Assembly (NCBI RefSeq): GCF_030296595.1
Contig: NZ_AP027731.1
Location: 2,728,001-2,792,000, forward strand
Length of the DNA stretch: 64,000 bases
Origin: Naasia aerilata
GTDB lineage: Bacteria > Actinomycetota > Actinomycetes > Actinomycetales > Microbacteriaceae
Direction: 5' to 3'
Below are positions 36,402 to 45,416 of this stretch, piece after piece. The position numbers were made by a program, and so were the translations under genes. A model generated the notes under the pieces. It did no database searches and was not told where the DNA came from. It saw only the letters and a list, made by a program, of their open reading frames with translations. The first letter of the stretch is position 1. Each line of letters opens with the position of its first letter.

Positions 36402-38771
36402 ATGCCCGCGAGAACCGTGCTGCTCGTGCTCCTCGTCCCGCTCCTGCTCACCGGCGGCGGCACGGCCGCACACGCCGCAACAACTGCGGAGGAACTCGCC
36501 GCGTGGGCACTGCCCGTACCCGACGCGCAGCAGACGCTCGATCAGAGCCTGACACCGGACCAGGTCTCCGGCTGCGCCGGAGGGCACGAGCGGCTCTGGA
36601 CGATCGCGGACGGCACCATCGACGTCCTGTCCGCCTTCTGCGCCGACTCGGGGCAGGCCGCTGCAGCACTGCGCGAGCTCGCCTGGAACAACGCCTTCGT
36701 CCCGAACGCAGCGGCGGCGCCGGCCTTCGACCCGGGAACCGAGGTGATCGCCGTGCCGCCCGGTGGCGGAACCGTGCGGTACTGGATCCAGGGCGCCTTC
36801 GGCCTGATGGTGATCGCGCGCTGCGCGGCGGGCGACGGCTGCGGGGCGCAGTCCGCCGAGTGGGCGCGCTCGATCGCGGCGCTGCCGCCGGATCCGCCCT
36901 CCGCCTTCCCCTCCGGAGGAGCCCGCGCACCGGGGGACCTCTTCGGACAGTGGCAGCCCCGTGGCGAGGGATGGTCGCTTGTGAGCAGTGAGCCGCCCGC
37001 GGGGCTCGTGCGCGGCGAGTGCTCCGAGGGCACCCTGGAGCACTGGGTGAGTGCGGCAGGCGCGAAGCTCGAGGCCTGGTGGACCCGATGCGACACCGTG
37101 GAGCATGCCTTCGCCTTCCAGGCGAGCTCCTGGCCGGGTCGAAGCTCGCCGCTGGCGCTCGAGACCGTCTTCGGCGCCGGTCACGACAAGACCGTCGCCG
37201 GCACGGACGCGATGACCGGGCGACCGGCGTTCCACCGGTCCTGGGTGCAGGGCACCACCTTCGTCAGCCTCTACCTGTCCTGCCCCACCGCGCAGGAGGA
37301 GTGCGACTCCGAGTCGGCGTCCGACGCCGTCGCCCTCTCACGCAGCCTTCCGGGCATCGTCCAGGAGGATATGTCCGGCATCGTGCTGCTGGCGCGCGGA
37401 GGATGGCTGCTCCTCGGCGGGCCGATCCTCCTGTTCGTGCTCCTCGTCGCACCGTTCCGGATCGTCCATTGGTGGCGGTCGCGCGGCTACTCGGTCGCAC
37501 CCGCGGAGCGCCCATTCACGGCCGTGGACCGGATCGTCCGCCCGGTCCGCATCGGCCGGGTGGTGCGCCGGCTCCTCGTGACGGTCGCCGCCGTCGTCAG
37601 CTGGTACCTCATCATGGTCGCGATCGGCCCGAGCACCGAGCTGTGGGTAGCCATCCCGGGGTTCCTCGGGTTCTTCGTCCTCATCCCGCTGTACGACGTC
37701 CTCCTCCGTCTCGTGTGGCGGCGCCACGCGCTCATCGACCTCGGCCGAGCCCGCATGAGGCCCACCCCGCTGGGGATCGCGGGAGCGGCGCTCCGGACCC
37801 TCGCCGTCGTGGTCGCCGCTCTGGCCCTGGTCCTCTACGGCATCTCCGCGCTGCAGGTCATGCAGGACGAGGCGCGGCTCCGGGTGGACGTCGAGGCCGA
37901 CATCGCCCGCGGACTCGCGGTCACGGATCCGCTCGCGCTGCTCCTCGGCGAGCTGCACTGGCTCGCCGACCGTCTCGACCACGCGGGCGCCGCGATCCTG
38001 CTGTTCGTCGTGGTGCTGCTCGTGCCGATGACCGCCGCCTACCTGCTCGACCGGCTGGGCCAGCGGCTCGGCCGGCGTTCGCTGAAATCCGTTCTGGCGA
38101 AGGACGACCGCCCCTATTTCGTCTACCTGCGCGGCTTCGACGAGGACCGGCTGCGGATCCGCGAATCGGCAGGGCGCCAGGGGTTCCTGGAGCTCTTCAC
38201 GCCGTTCGGGCGTCCGCGGTTCGAAGAGGTGCTCGTGCACTACCTCAGCCGCTACGGTCCCGTGATCGCCATCTCGCCTCGCCGGCAGCGCATCCCGGAC
38301 CTCGGTGCGGCGAAGATCTCGCTGAGCGACGAGTCCTGGCAGGACCAGATCAGGGCCTGGGTCGGCGGGGCACGCGCCGTGGTGATGTCGGCGACACCCG
38401 GCGAGGTGCGAGCGGGGCTCGAGTGGGAGCTCGAGCACGTGGCGATGCGGGGCGAGGAGCTGCGCCTGCTCCTGGTGCTCGCGCCCTGGCCCCGGCAGGA
38501 GCTCGCGCGCCGGTGGGGCGGGTTCCTCGAGCGGGCCGGCCGGATCCCGCTGTTCGAGCCGCTCACGGAGCCACCCTTCCCGGACGGACTCGAGCTGCTC
38601 ACCTGGTCGGCGGAGCGCGGCTGGCACGGCTACGGCGCACGGCGGCGCTGGGACTGGACGTATGCGGCCTCGATCGTGGCCGCCGCCCGGAACGGCGACC
38701 TCGGCGAGGGGATCGCGTCCCGCTCGGGCGCTGCCGTGCAGCCCGCCCCAGCCGATACGGTGAGCCCGTGA
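36402..38771 (+). CDS. sensor-like membrane protein with C-terminal TIR-like domain
   Basis: This 789-aa protein has a signal peptide (cleavage near AHA-A at 25), an extracytoplasmic domain to about 325 with eight cysteines (58, 80, 141, 147, 207, 230, 294, 301), five predicted membrane helices (about 333-351, 389-409, 414-438, 457-482, 528-549) and a cytosolic domain at 570-740. The last domain reads PYFVYLRGFDED, FEEVLVHYLSRYG, PVIAISP, DESWQDQIRAWVGGARAVVMS and GLEWELEHV. This alternating strand-helix order with a Glu after the GLxWEL turn resembles TIR or TIR-like families found in bacterial membrane proteins; this is my inference from pattern. It is co-transcribed and overlaps the SLATT gene (TGATG). 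Confidence 0.78.
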   Translation: MPARTVLLVLLVPLLLTGGGTAAHAATTAEELAAWALPVPDAQQTLDQSLTPDQVSGCAGGHERLWTIADGTIDVLSAFCADSGQAAAALRELAWNNAFVPNAAAAPAFDPGTEVIAVPPGGGTVRYWIQGAFGLMVIARCAAGDGCGAQSAEWARSIAALPPDPPSAFPSGGARAPGDLFGQWQPRGEGWSLVSSEPPAGLVRGECSEGTLEHWVSAAGAKLEAWWTRCDTVEHAFAFQASSWPGRSSPLALETVFGAGHDKTVAGTDAMTGRPAFHRSWVQGTTFVSLYLSCPTAQEECDSESASDAVALSRSLPGIVQEDMSGIVLLARGGWLLLGGPILLFVLLVAPFRIVHWWRSRGYSVAPAERPFTAVDRIVRPVRIGRVVRRLLVTVAAVVSWYLIMVAIGPSTELWVAIPGFLGFFVLIPLYDVLLRLVWRRHALIDLGRARMRPTPLGIAGAALRTLAVVVAALALVLYGISALQVMQDEARLRVDVEADIARGLAVTDPLALLLGELHWLADRLDHAGAAILLFVVVLLVPMTAAYLLDRLGQRLGRRSLKSVLAKDDRPYFVYLRGFDEDRLRIRESAGRQGFLELFTPFGRPRFEEVLVHYLSRYGPVIAISPRRQRIPDLGAAKISLSDESWQDQIRAWVGGARAVVMSATPGEVRAGLEWELEHVAMRGEELRLLLVLAPWPRQELARRWGGFLERAGRIPLFEPLTEPPFPDGLELLTWSAERGWHGYGARRRWDWTYAASIVAAARNGDLGEGIASRSGAAVQPAPADTVSP

Positions 38772-39646
38772 TGGAGCTGGCCCCGTTCTGCGCCGAAGCG
38801 GACGCCGCCGCCGCATGGCATCAGCGGCGCTTCTTCCGCATCCACCTGCTGCAGCTGGTGCTCGTCGTGGCGGCCGCCGTCGTGGCGGCGGTGCCCATTC
38901 CGGGCACGACCCAGCTCGTCCTCGGGGTGCTGGCCGCCGTCTTCTTCGGAGTGAGCCTCGTGCTCCGGGTCGTCATGGCGCAGTGGAACGACGAGAGCGG
39001 CTGGTACGCGGCACGACGTGCCGCCGAGTCGGCGAAGTCTCTGTGCTACCGGTACGCGTTCGGCGCCACCGACTTCGAGCGCTCCCGAGCGGAGGAGGAG
39101 GTGGAGAAGCGGTTCATCGAGGAGTTCGGCACGCTGGGCGCCGACGTGCTGCTGGTCGACGAGGCTCCGCGCGGGGACGACTACTCGGAGGTCACGGAGG
39201 AGATGCGCCGGGCGCGGGCCCTCGAGTTCGAGTCGCTCCGCCGCCGCTACTTCGGGGAGCGGATCGAGGACCAGGAGCGCTGGTTCTCGTCCCGGGCCGT
39301 GCACCACCTGCGCCGTTCCCGCCGGTGGATCACGTTCATGCTCATCGCGGAGGTGGCCGGTCTCGCCCTCGCGGTGCTCAAGGCGACCGGTCAGGTCCCC
39401 ATCGACCTCGGTGGGTTCGTGGGCGTCATGAGCGCGCTCGCGGCCGCGTTCCTCGCCTGGACCCAGCTGCGGCAGCACTCCACGCTGGCCGCGTCCTACC
39501 GGGCGCAGGCGGTGGCGCTCCGGGCGTACGGACGCCGGCTCGCCCTCCTGAGTGAGGAGGAGTGGCCGGGCTTCGTGGCCGCGGTCGAGGGGTCGCTGAC
39601 GGCCGAGCACTCCCGCTGGCAGAGCCTGCTGGGCTTCGGGCGGTGA
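38771..39646 (+). CDS. DUF4231 / SLATT-type membrane effector, duplicated
   Basis: This 291-aa protein has two helix pairs: about 24-42 and 48-69, then 186-206 and 212-232. Each pair has the SLATT layout (SMODS and SLOG associated two-TM effector): a charged lead such as WHQRRFFR or HHLRRSRRW, two helices, and a following helical segment with Y/A/R residues (ESGWYAARRAAESAKS; TLAASYRAQAVALRAYGRRL). The C-terminal SLTAEHSRWQSLLGF matches the end of DUF4231. SLATT proteins are predicted to act as pore-forming effectors triggered by nucleotide signals. It overlaps its neighbours on both sides (TGATG and GTGA). Confidence 0.85.
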   Translation: MELAPFCAEADAAAAWHQRRFFRIHLLQLVLVVAAAVVAAVPIPGTTQLVLGVLAAVFFGVSLVLRVVMAQWNDESGWYAARRAAESAKSLCYRYAFGATDFERSRAEEEVEKRFIEEFGTLGADVLLVDEAPRGDDYSEVTEEMRRARALEFESLRRRYFGERIEDQERWFSSRAVHHLRRSRRWITFMLIAEVAGLALAVLKATGQVPIDLGGFVGVMSALAAAFLAWTQLRQHSTLAASYRAQAVALRAYGRRLALLSEEEWPGFVAAVEGSLTAEHSRWQSLLGFGR

Positions 39647-40116
39647 CGGTCGTCGCGGTGACCGGGCACCGCCACCTCGGTGATCCTGCCGCCGCACGCT
39701 CGGCGATCCGCGCGGCACTGGCCGATGAGCCGCGTCCGCTGGTCGGCTTGTCCACCCTCGCGGCGGGTGCCGATCAGCTCTTCGCGGATGTCGTCCTCGA
39801 GCTGGGCGGGAGCCTGGAAGTCCTGATCCCGAGCGCCGAGTACTCCGAAACCCTCGATGCGCCCGCCCGAGCCGGATTCGACCGGCTGTGCGCGGCGGCG
39901 CGATCGGTCGCCGTGCTGCCGCCCGTCCCGGACCGCGAGGACCAGTACGTCGCCGCGGGGGAGGCGATGCTCGACCGCTGCGATGTGCTGCTCGCCGTCT
40001 GGGACGGGCAACCCGGCAGGGGCGCGGGCGGCACGGCCGACATGGTCGCCAGGGCGCGCGCTCGAGGGCTGCCGGTCCGGGTCGTGCCCGCCGGGCGGGA
40101 CGCCGGGCCCGACTGA
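39643..40116 (+). CDS. SLOG-family nucleotide-binding protein
   Basis: This 157-aa Rossmann-like protein has TGHRHLG at 7-13, STLAAGADQLFADVVLELG at 37-55, a strand ending LIPSAEY and DVLLAVWDGQPGRGAGGTADMV at 114-135. These are the hallmarks of the SLOG superfamily (SMF/DprA-LOG), which binds or processes nucleotides and NAD-derived signals. GTG 39643 overlaps the stop of the SLATT gene by 4 bp. Together the pair matches predicted nucleotide-activated effector modules. Its ligand is unknown. Confidence 0.88.
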   Translation: MTVVAVTGHRHLGDPAAARSAIRAALADEPRPLVGLSTLAAGADQLFADVVLELGGSLEVLIPSAEYSETLDAPARAGFDRLCAAARSVAVLPPVPDREDQYVAAGEAMLDRCDVLLAVWDGQPGRGAGGTADMVARARARGLPVRVVPAGRDAGPD

Positions 40117-40129
40117 GCCCGGGGCACGG

Positions 40130-40411
40130 CTAGATGCGTCCGCCGCCGAGCGTCGGCGCGTCTCCGCCGACCACGCGTCCGGTCGGGACCCCGCCTGGAG
40201 CGGCGCCTGCGGCGCTCTCGCCTGCGGTGCTGTCGCCGGCCACCCGGTCCTCGGTGCCCTTGACCTTGTCGACGTCGTCGAGAGTCAGCAGCCCGTCCGG
40301 GTCCTTCGGATCCGCCTTGCCCGTCAGCCGCTCGCCGATGCGGGCGGCGCTGTCATGCGCGACCGGCTTGTCCTCATGGTCGGGCGGCGGCGGGGTGTGT
40401 CGCTCGGCCAT
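40130..40411 (-). CDS. hypothetical hydrophilic protein
   Basis: This 93-aa protein is rich in D, G, A and P and likely disordered. It has no motif I recognise; DPDGLLTLDDVDKVKG is the only segment with a regular pattern. Its ATG overlaps the stop of the preceding small gene (TGATG), so the two form a unit. Codon use fits the neighbours, which supports a real gene. Confidence 0.6.
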   Translation of the reverse strand: MAERHTPPPPDHEDKPVAHDSAARIGERLTGKADPKDPDGLLTLDDVDKVKGTEDRVAGDSTAGESAAGAAPGGVPTGRVVGGDAPTLGGGRI

Positions 40412-40665
40412 CAGACGTGCGAGGTCGTGACGGGTCCGCTGGGACCCTCGTCGTCGAGGCCGAGGATCTCCTCGCCCTCGAGGTCGTTCTCGGGGAGGTC
40501 CGGCTCGCCTTCGCGCTCGGAGCCGCCCGTCGGGCCGTCGTTGCCGTCGCCCACCCCCGGGAGCACCGTCTCACCGGCGACCGCGTCGTTCACGACCGTC
40601 TGCTTCTCCATGGCCGAGGTGGCCTCGTCGTCGTAGGCTCCGCCGTCGGGGATCGTGTCGCTCAT
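40411..40665 (-). CDS. hypothetical acidic small protein
   Basis: This 84-aa acidic, probably disordered protein reads MSDTIPDGGAYDDEATSAMEKQ at its start. I chose ATG 40665 because AAGGAGC lies 6 nt upstream. A candidate -10 box TAGCGT lies at 40698-40693. Similar short acidic proteins are common and uncharacterised in Microbacteriaceae. The 170 bp upstream to the RecQ stop shows no other feature. Confidence 0.65.
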   Translation of the reverse strand: MSDTIPDGGAYDDEATSAMEKQTVVNDAVAGETVLPGVGDGNDGPTGGSEREGEPDLPENDLEGEEILGLDDEGPSGPVTTSHV

Positions 40666-40838
40666 TCGCTGCTCCTTCACGTCGTTTCCCACACGCTACG
40701 CTCCGGCCGAGCGCACCCGCCATCCGGTCCGGGGACCTGGAGCGACCGGCCCTCCGCCGCTACGATGCCGGCCCCGCGCAGGTCGTGCGGACAGCCGCAC
40801 CCCCGCCTGCGGTCCTGTTCGGTCCGCCCGACCAGCGC

Positions 40839-42490
40839 TCAGGAGACGAGCTCGAGCAGCTCGTGCTCCTCGACGACGGGAAGCGAGAGCACCCGGTAGC
40901 CCTCGGACTCGAAGAAGACGGTGATCCGGTCCTCCTCGATGCTCATGACGGTGCCCTCGCCCCACTCGCGGTGGCGGACCGTGGCCTCGACAGGGAACGG
41001 GACGTCGACGGGCGCCTCCGCCTCCTGATGCGCGTAGGCGCTGCCGGACGTGCACGTGTCGCAGTTCCCGCACGGCTCGTCGCGCTGCTCGCCGAAGTAG
41101 GCGAGCAGGAAGATCCGGCGGCAGGCGGTCGTCTCGGCGTACTGGCGCACCATCGCCACGCGGGACTCGTCAATGCGCTGGCGCTGACCGGCGCGCTCGA
41201 GCGCCAGCTCCACCGCCTCCTCGGCGTCGACCTTGCGGACGGGCCGGACCCCTTCGCCGTCTCGCGCACCGCGCCGGCCCCGACGAGCAGATTGACGAGC
41301 TCCGCGACCCGGCGCCCGGTCAGCCCCGTCGTCTTCGCGAGCTCCTTGAGGTCCACGGCCCGCGGAGCGTCCGCCACCGCCGCGTAGACCTTCGCGATCT
41401 TGCCCCGGTCGGGAGTGCCGGAGGCGAAGAAGTTCCGCAGCCCCAGGTCCTCCGCGCGGTAGTGCAGGAAGGCGCTGGCGGGCTCTCCGTCCCGGCCGCA
41501 CCGGCCGACCTCCTGGTAGTAGTCGTCGACGGACCCGGGGATCGCCGCATGCACGACGAATCGGATGTTCGGCTTGTCGATCCCCATCCCGAAGGCGCTC
41601 GTCGCGACCACGACGTCGTACTCGTCGTCGCGGAAGCCCTCGGACAGCTCCCGCCGCGCCTTCGCACCGAGCGAGCCGTGGTATGCGGCCGCCCGGAGCC
41701 CGCGCGCGGCGAGCTCCTCCGCGTACTCCTCGGTGTCCCGGCGCGTGGCGACGTAGACGAGGCCCGGCTTCGGCTGCGCCATCACCTGGTCGAGGACCGC
41801 CTCCCGCTTGGCGCGGTCCTCCTGGTGGCGCACCACCTCCAGGCGGATGTTGGGTCGGTCGAATCCCCGCGTCAGCACCAGCGGCTCGCGCATGCTGAGG
41901 CGGTCGAGGATCTCCTCGCGCACGGGCGCCGAGCCGGTCGCGGTGAGCGCCAGCACGGTGGGCCGGCCGAGCGCCTCGATGGCCGCGCCGAGGCGGAGGT
42001 AGTCGGGGCGGAAGTCGTGGCCCCACGCCGAGACGCAGTGTGCCTCGTCCACGACGAACAGCGAGACGGGCAGCCGGGAGAGCCGCTCGACGACCTCGTC
42101 GTTCGCGAACTGCTCGGGAGCGAGGAACACGTACTCCGCGGATCCGGACTCGAGCTCCTCCCACGCGCTCTGGTTCGCACTGTCGCTCTGGCTCGAGTTG
42201 ATGGCGATGGCGCGCGGCGCCTCCGGCTGGGCCTGGATGCCGGCGACCTGGTCGGCCTGCAGGGCGATGAGCGGGGAGACGACGATCGTGGGCCCGGGAA
42301 TCAGCGCGCCGGCGATCTTGTAGACCGCCGACTTGCCGTAGCCGGTGGGAAGCACGGCGAGGACGTCGGTGCCCGCGAGCACGGCCTCGATCGCATCCCG
42401 CAGACCCGGCCGGAGCTCTTCCCAGCCGAAGCGCGCCGCCGCGCTCTCGATGGTGTCCGCCGTGTCCGCGAGAGTCGCCGTGTCTGCCAC
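40839..42490 (-). CDS. recQ: RecQ-family ATP-dependent DNA helicase (one frameshift)
   Basis: This SF2 helicase of about 550 aa has motif I LPTGYGKS (about 47-54), motif II VVDEAHC, TATGSA, and motif VI EVGRCGRDGEPA. After the RecQ zinc-binding region (CRRIFLLAYFGEQRDEPCGNCDTC) comes a short beta-rich tail (REWGEGTVMSIEEDRITVFFES) in place of an HRDC domain. The frame breaks at 41249-41252 (GGGGTCC on the coding strand); one base restores RETAKGVRPVRKVDAEEAVEL. GTG 42490 is 6 nt after a TATCCT box. Confidence 0.9.
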
Positions 42491-42496
42491 TCGGTC

Positions 42497-42502
42497 AGGA
42501 TA
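42497..42502 (-). promoter_or_regulatory. -10 box of recQ (leaderless type)
   Basis: TATCCT lies 6 nt before GTG 42490. Confidence 0.6.
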
Positions 42503-42587
42503 GGCAGAGGCGACCGGCTCGCCCGTGGGCCCTTGACGGCGGGCCGGTGCGCGTGAGACTCCGGCTCCGCGTGCCGGAGTCGGCGCC

Positions 42588-42923
42588 TCAGGCGAAGGAG
42601 GGGCCCAGGCGGCCGAGCATGCTCCACACCGTGCGGGTCAGCTCCGGGTGCTCGAGCGCGATCGTGCGGAGCAGCCCGAACTCGAACCTCTCGGCCTGCC
42701 CCGGCCGAGCCGTGGGGTGGTACGCCTGCGCGCGCTCCTGATGCAGCCCCTGGGTCTCGATGGCGTCGAAGCGCAGGATGCGGACCACGCGCTCGTCGAC
42801 GCTCGGCAGCTCGTGGATGAACTGCCAGGGGTCCTCCCCGTCCCGGCAGCGGCGCTCGATCTCGGCGTCGAGCTCGTTGCGCGCCTCGGCGCGCAGGGTG
42901 TCGAGAGTGTCGATCGGATCCAA
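42588..42923 (-). CDS. conserved hypothetical protein
   Basis: This 111-aa protein is mostly helical and charged (LDTLRAEARNELDAEIERRCRDG, SVDERVVRILRFDAIETQGLHQERAQAYH). I do not recognise the family. The TTG at 42923 is chosen because GGAAGGGGG lies just upstream and a longer version would run into the divergent epimerase gene at 43060. Confidence 0.6.
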   Translation of the reverse strand: MDPIDTLDTLRAEARNELDAEIERRCRDGEDPWQFIHELPSVDERVVRILRFDAIETQGLHQERAQAYHPTARPGQAERFEFGLLRTIALEHPELTRTVWSMLGRLGPSFA

Positions 42924-43059
42924 CGGGGCCCCCTTCCGTCCCGACGACGATACGTCACGACCGGCGGCGGTCCGGGCGGCCCCCGCCGGATTGCAGGCGG
43001 GACGGGGGCTCCCGTAGGGTGGAGGACGCGCTCCCATCAGCTCGATCGCGAGGAAGACC

Positions 43060-43803
43060 ATGTCGTCAGAGGCCCTGTCCGTCCAGCTCTATTCGGTGCG
43101 GGAGGCGCTCGGCACCGACCTCCGCTCCGCCCTCGAGCGCATCGCGGACATCGGGTTCCGCCAGGTCGAGCTGTTCGGGTTCACCGGGCGCGCCGAGGAG
43201 TACGCGTCGCTCCTGCCGCAGCTCGGGCTGACGGCGCCCACGGCCCACGCCGACCTGCTCGGCGAGGACTCGTCGAGCGTCTTCGCCGCCGCTCGCCGGA
43301 TCGGTGTCGGCACGGTGATCCTGCCCTTCGTCGATCCTGAGCGCTGGAACGAGCGCGCGGACGTCGAGGCCCTCGCCGACGCCCTCAGCGCCCTTGCGGG
43401 CCCTGCCGCGGACGCGGGGCTGAAGGTCGGCTACCACAACCACTGGTTCGAGTTCGCGGACTTCGGCGGGGCGACGGCGCTCGAGGTGTTCGCCGACCGG
43501 CTGGACCCGGCGGTCGTGCTCGAGCTCGACACCTACTGGACCGCGGTGGGCGGCGTCGACCCGGTCGCGCTCCTCGGCCGCCTGGGCGGGCGGGTCCGCG
43601 CTCTGCACATCAAGGACGGGCCGGCGACCCGCGATACCACCCAGCAGCAGCCCGCGGGCCAGGGCACGCTCGACGTGCCGGCCATCCTCGCCGCAGCGCC
43701 GGACGCGCTGCGCGTCGTCGAGTTCGACGACTATGCCGGCGACGTGTTCGACGGACTCCGGGCGAGCGTCGACTACCTCGTGAACAAGGGAGAAGCACTG
43801 TGA
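43060..43803 (+). CDS. sugar phosphate isomerase/epimerase (xylose isomerase-like TIM barrel)
   Basis: This 247-aa protein has the AP endonuclease 2/IolE-type barrel. Metal-ligand candidates are Glu in QVELFG, the His in TAHADL, YHNHWFEF, LELDTYW, HIKDG and EFDDY. These proteins isomerise or dehydrate sugars and inositols. The stop overlaps the start of the Gfo/Idh/MocA gene (GTGA), so they are likely to act on the same substrate. ATG 43060 follows GAGGAAGACC. Confidence 0.87.
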   Translation: MSSEALSVQLYSVREALGTDLRSALERIADIGFRQVELFGFTGRAEEYASLLPQLGLTAPTAHADLLGEDSSSVFAAARRIGVGTVILPFVDPERWNERADVEALADALSALAGPAADAGLKVGYHNHWFEFADFGGATALEVFADRLDPAVVLELDTYWTAVGGVDPVALLGRLGGRVRALHIKDGPATRDTTQQQPAGQGTLDVPAILAAAPDALRVVEFDDYAGDVFDGLRASVDYLVNKGEAL

Positions 43804-44896
43804 GCGGTTCAGGACCGGTCGGCGTCGGCCTCATCGGCGCGGGAAACATCAGCGACCAGTACCTCGGCACGCTGACGCGGCTGCCCGACGTGCGGGTGCT
43901 GTTCGTCGCGGACATCGACGAGGCTCGCGCCGCCGCGCAGGCCGAGAAGTACGGGGTGGAGGGCTCGGGCTCCGTCGACGAGCTGCTCGCGGTCGAGGAC
44001 ATCGAGATCGTCGTCAACCTGACCATCCCCGCCGCGCACGCGGAGGTGGGCATGCGCGTCCTCGCGGCCGGCAAGAACGTGTGGAGCGAGAAGCCGCTCG
44101 CCCTCGACCGGGAGAGCGGCCGCGCGCTGCTCGACGAGGCGCAGCGGCGGGGCCTGCGCGTCTCGTGCGCGCCCGACACCTTCCTCGGACCCGGCCTGCA
44201 GACCGTGCGCCGGGCGGTGGACGACGGGGAGATCGGCCGCCCGCTCACCGGCCTCACCCTGTTCCAGACCGGCGGGCCCGAGCGGTGGCACCCGAGCCCC
44301 GACTTCTTCTACGCGCGTGGCGGCGGCCCCCTGTTCGACATGGGCCCCTACTACCTCACGACGCTGATCCAGGTCTTCGGCCCGGTCAAGTCGGTGTACG
44401 GCCTGGGCTCGACCTCGCACGAGACGCGCACCATCGGATCGGGCCCGCGCGCGGGGAGACCCTGACCGTCGAGATCCCGAGCCACGTCAGCGCGCTGCTC
44501 GAGTTCGAGAGCGGCGCGAGCGCCCAGAGCGTCTTCAGCTTCCAGTCCCACCTCGAGCGCGTCGGCTTCGTCGAGATCGCCGGCTCGGAGGGACTGGTGG
44601 TCTCACCGGATCCGAACATGTTCGGCGGCACCGTCGAGGTCCGCACGGGCGGCGAGACGCGGGAGGTGCCGACCGAGTTCGGCTTCCAGCGGGGCGTCGG
44701 CGTCCTGGAACTCGCCCGGGCACTCCGTGCCGGCGTGACCGAGCGCGCCTCGGGTGCACTGGCCTACCACGTGCTCGACATCATGGTGTCGATCTCGCAG
44801 TCCATCGAGGAGGGCCGCCCGGTCGCCGTCGAGAGCACGGTGGAGCGCCCCGCCGCACTTCCGGCCGACTGGGACCCGAGCGCCTCCACGCTCTGA
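43800..44896 (+). CDS. Gfo/Idh/MocA family oxidoreductase (one frameshift)
   Basis: This NAD(P)-dependent sugar or polyol dehydrogenase is about 365 aa. The Rossmann loop is VGLIGAGNISDQYL, followed by LTIPAAHAEVG, the family motif SEKPLALD with the catalytic Lys, and the C-terminal substrate domain with GGGPLFDMGPYYLTTL. The frame breaks at 44453-44458 (GGGGAG); adding one C restores RAGETLTVEIPSHVSAL, the same error context as in the ABC-F gene at 143. It is coupled to the epimerase gene. Confidence 0.9.
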
Positions 44897-44910
44897 CGCG
44901 GGCCGCACCG

Positions 44911-45399
44911 GTGTTCGAAGTCGCCGTCACCTATCTGCTGCGCCCCGGCACCGACGGGGATGAGGTGCTGCTCGGCCGCAAGCTGACCGGCATCGGCTCC
45001 GGCCGGGTCGTCGGCCCTGGCGGCAAGCTCGAGGGTGAGGAGACGGCCGCCGAGGCGGCAGCCCGCGAGGTGCTGGAGGAGGTCGGCGTATCGGTCGCGG
45101 TCGCGGCCCTGACCCCGGTCGCCCGCCTCGTCTACACCTTCCCGCACCGGCCCGAGTGGAGCCAGACGTCGACGGCGTTCCTCGCGCGGGACTGGCGCGG
45201 GGAGCCGGTTCCGAGCCGGGAGCTGGAGCCTGCGTGGTTCCCGGTCGGCCGCCTGCCGCTCGGCGAGATGTGGGACGACGCACGCCTCTGGCTTCCGCGG
45301 GCCCTGACGGGCGAGTTCGTGCAGGCGTCCTGCAGCTACGCGGCGGACAACACGACCGTGGCCGAGTGGGACGAGCGGGAGCAGCCCTCCCCGGCCTAG
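44911..45399 (+). CDS. NUDIX hydrolase (8-oxo-dGTP diphosphatase-like)
   Basis: This 162-aa enzyme has a complete Nudix box, GGKLEGEETAAEAAAREVLEEVGV, at about 40-63. The second half is close to MutT/MTH1-type sanitisers with W...FP and PxWFPxxxLPxxxMWxDxRLWLP, the pattern of 8-oxo-dGTPases of the MTH1 kind. It likely removes oxidised nucleotides. GTG 44911 is the first start after the oxidoreductase stop. Confidence 0.88.
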   Translation: MFEVAVTYLLRPGTDGDEVLLGRKLTGIGSGRVVGPGGKLEGEETAAEAAAREVLEEVGVSVAVAALTPVARLVYTFPHRPEWSQTSTAFLARDWRGEPVPSRELEPAWFPVGRLPLGEMWDDARLWLPRALTGEFVQASCSYAADNTTVAEWDEREQPSPA

Positions 45400-45416
45400 C
45401 GCGGCAGAATGAGCCG

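Noticed and set aside
44453..44458. Programmed ribosomal frameshifting at GGGGAG sites
   Set aside because: The same break occurs in eight unrelated genes at different points in the protein, with no slippery heptamer or conserved downstream structure.
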